A stretch of 64,000 nucleotides of DNA, taken from NCBI GenBank assembly GCA_022823625.1, contig JAJEHQ010000015.1:1-64000 (forward strand), read 5' to 3'. The position numbers were made by a program, and so were the translations under genes. The notes below the pieces were generated by a model. It ran no database searches and was not told the origin of the DNA. It was given only the letters and a program-made list of their open reading frames with translations. Within the stretch, counting starts at the first letter, position 1, and each line of letters starts with the position of its first letter. This DNA is from Gammaproteobacteria bacterium. Lineage in GTDB: Bacteria; Pseudomonadota; Gammaproteobacteria; Arenicellales; JAJDZL01. This document shows, piece after piece, positions 63,531-64,000 of the stretch.

Positions 63531-64000
63531 ATGGCCGCTGATCAATCAAACTATAACTACAAAGTTGTTCGACAGTTTGCAATTATGACTGTCGTCTGGG
63601 GCATCGTTGGCATGCTGGTCGGAGTGGTTATCGCTGCGCAACTGGTTTGGCCGGCACTCAATTTAGATATTCCCTGGCTGACCTACGGTCGATTGCGACC
63701 GCTGCACACAAACGCGGTGATTTTTGCTTTTGGTGGCTGTGCGCTGTTTGCCACTTCCTACTATGTTGTTCAACGCACCTGCCACGTTCGCCTGGTCAGC
63801 GATGGCTTGGCGGCTTTTACCTTCTGGGGCTGGCAGGCAGTTATAGTGCTGGCGGCAATCACACTTCCGCTTGGCATTACCACCACCAAAGAGTACGCTG
63901 AACTGGAATGGCCAATCGATATTCTGATCACAGTTGTTTGGGTGGTGTATGCAATCGTATTTTTCGGCACGATCATGCGCCGCAAAATTCAACACATTTA
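63531..64000 (+). CDS. ccoN: cbb3-type cytochrome c oxidase subunit I, N-terminal part (runs off window)
   Basis: [83 protein letters not shown]. Confidence 0.96.
   Translation, partial: MAADQSNYNYKVVRQFAIMTVVWGIVGMLVGVVIAAQLVWPALNLDIPWLTYGRLRPLHTNAVIFAFGGCALFATSYYVVQRTCHVRLVSDGLAAFTFWGWQAVIVLAAITLPLGITTTKEYAELEWPIDILITVVWVVYAIVFFGTIMRRKIQHI

Noticed and set aside
63528-63556. TTGAT...ATCAA FNR/Anr-like box at the ccoN start
   Set aside because: Spacer is 8 bp (GGCCGCTG) instead of 4, and it overlaps the ccoN start codon.

Overview
This 64 kb window looks like a gammaproteobacterial chromosome segment, judged from gene content, and it spans the replication-origin region. The core is (minus) dnaA-dnaN-gyrB, then (plus) rpmH-rnpA-yidD-yidC-mnmE-[two-gene insertion]-mnmG-rsmG-parA-parB. 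A perfectly palindromic parS-like site lies inside mnmG. Flanking blocks are: a truncated TnpB-like ORF at the left edge; an AgcS symporter; thrC/M23 peptidase; ispE-lolB-TPR divergent from prfA-prmC; xthA; tRNA-Met; BenE; an aminotransferase with two acyl-CoA dehydrogenases; apaG; a BamC-like lipoprotein; a GDSL esterase divergent from a YbbA/YbbP-like ABC pair; a reduced mla cluster with ibaG-grxD-murA; a his operon (GDCBHAFIE) followed by tatABC; a catabolic cluster (MFS, proline-racemase family, SDR, HIBADH family, HpaB/AbfD-family); and the cbb3 oxidase region (ccoI-ccoS, YIP1, ccoN running off the right edge). The strongest candidate for an undescribed system is the pair between mnmE and mnmG. 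It encodes an ExbB/MotA-like proton-channel protein and a 966-aa protein. The latter has an ExbD-like TM segment, a very long coiled coil with 81-residue tandem repeats, and a possible ExbD-like C-terminal domain. All calls come from reading the sequence and supplied ORFs; no database searches were run.
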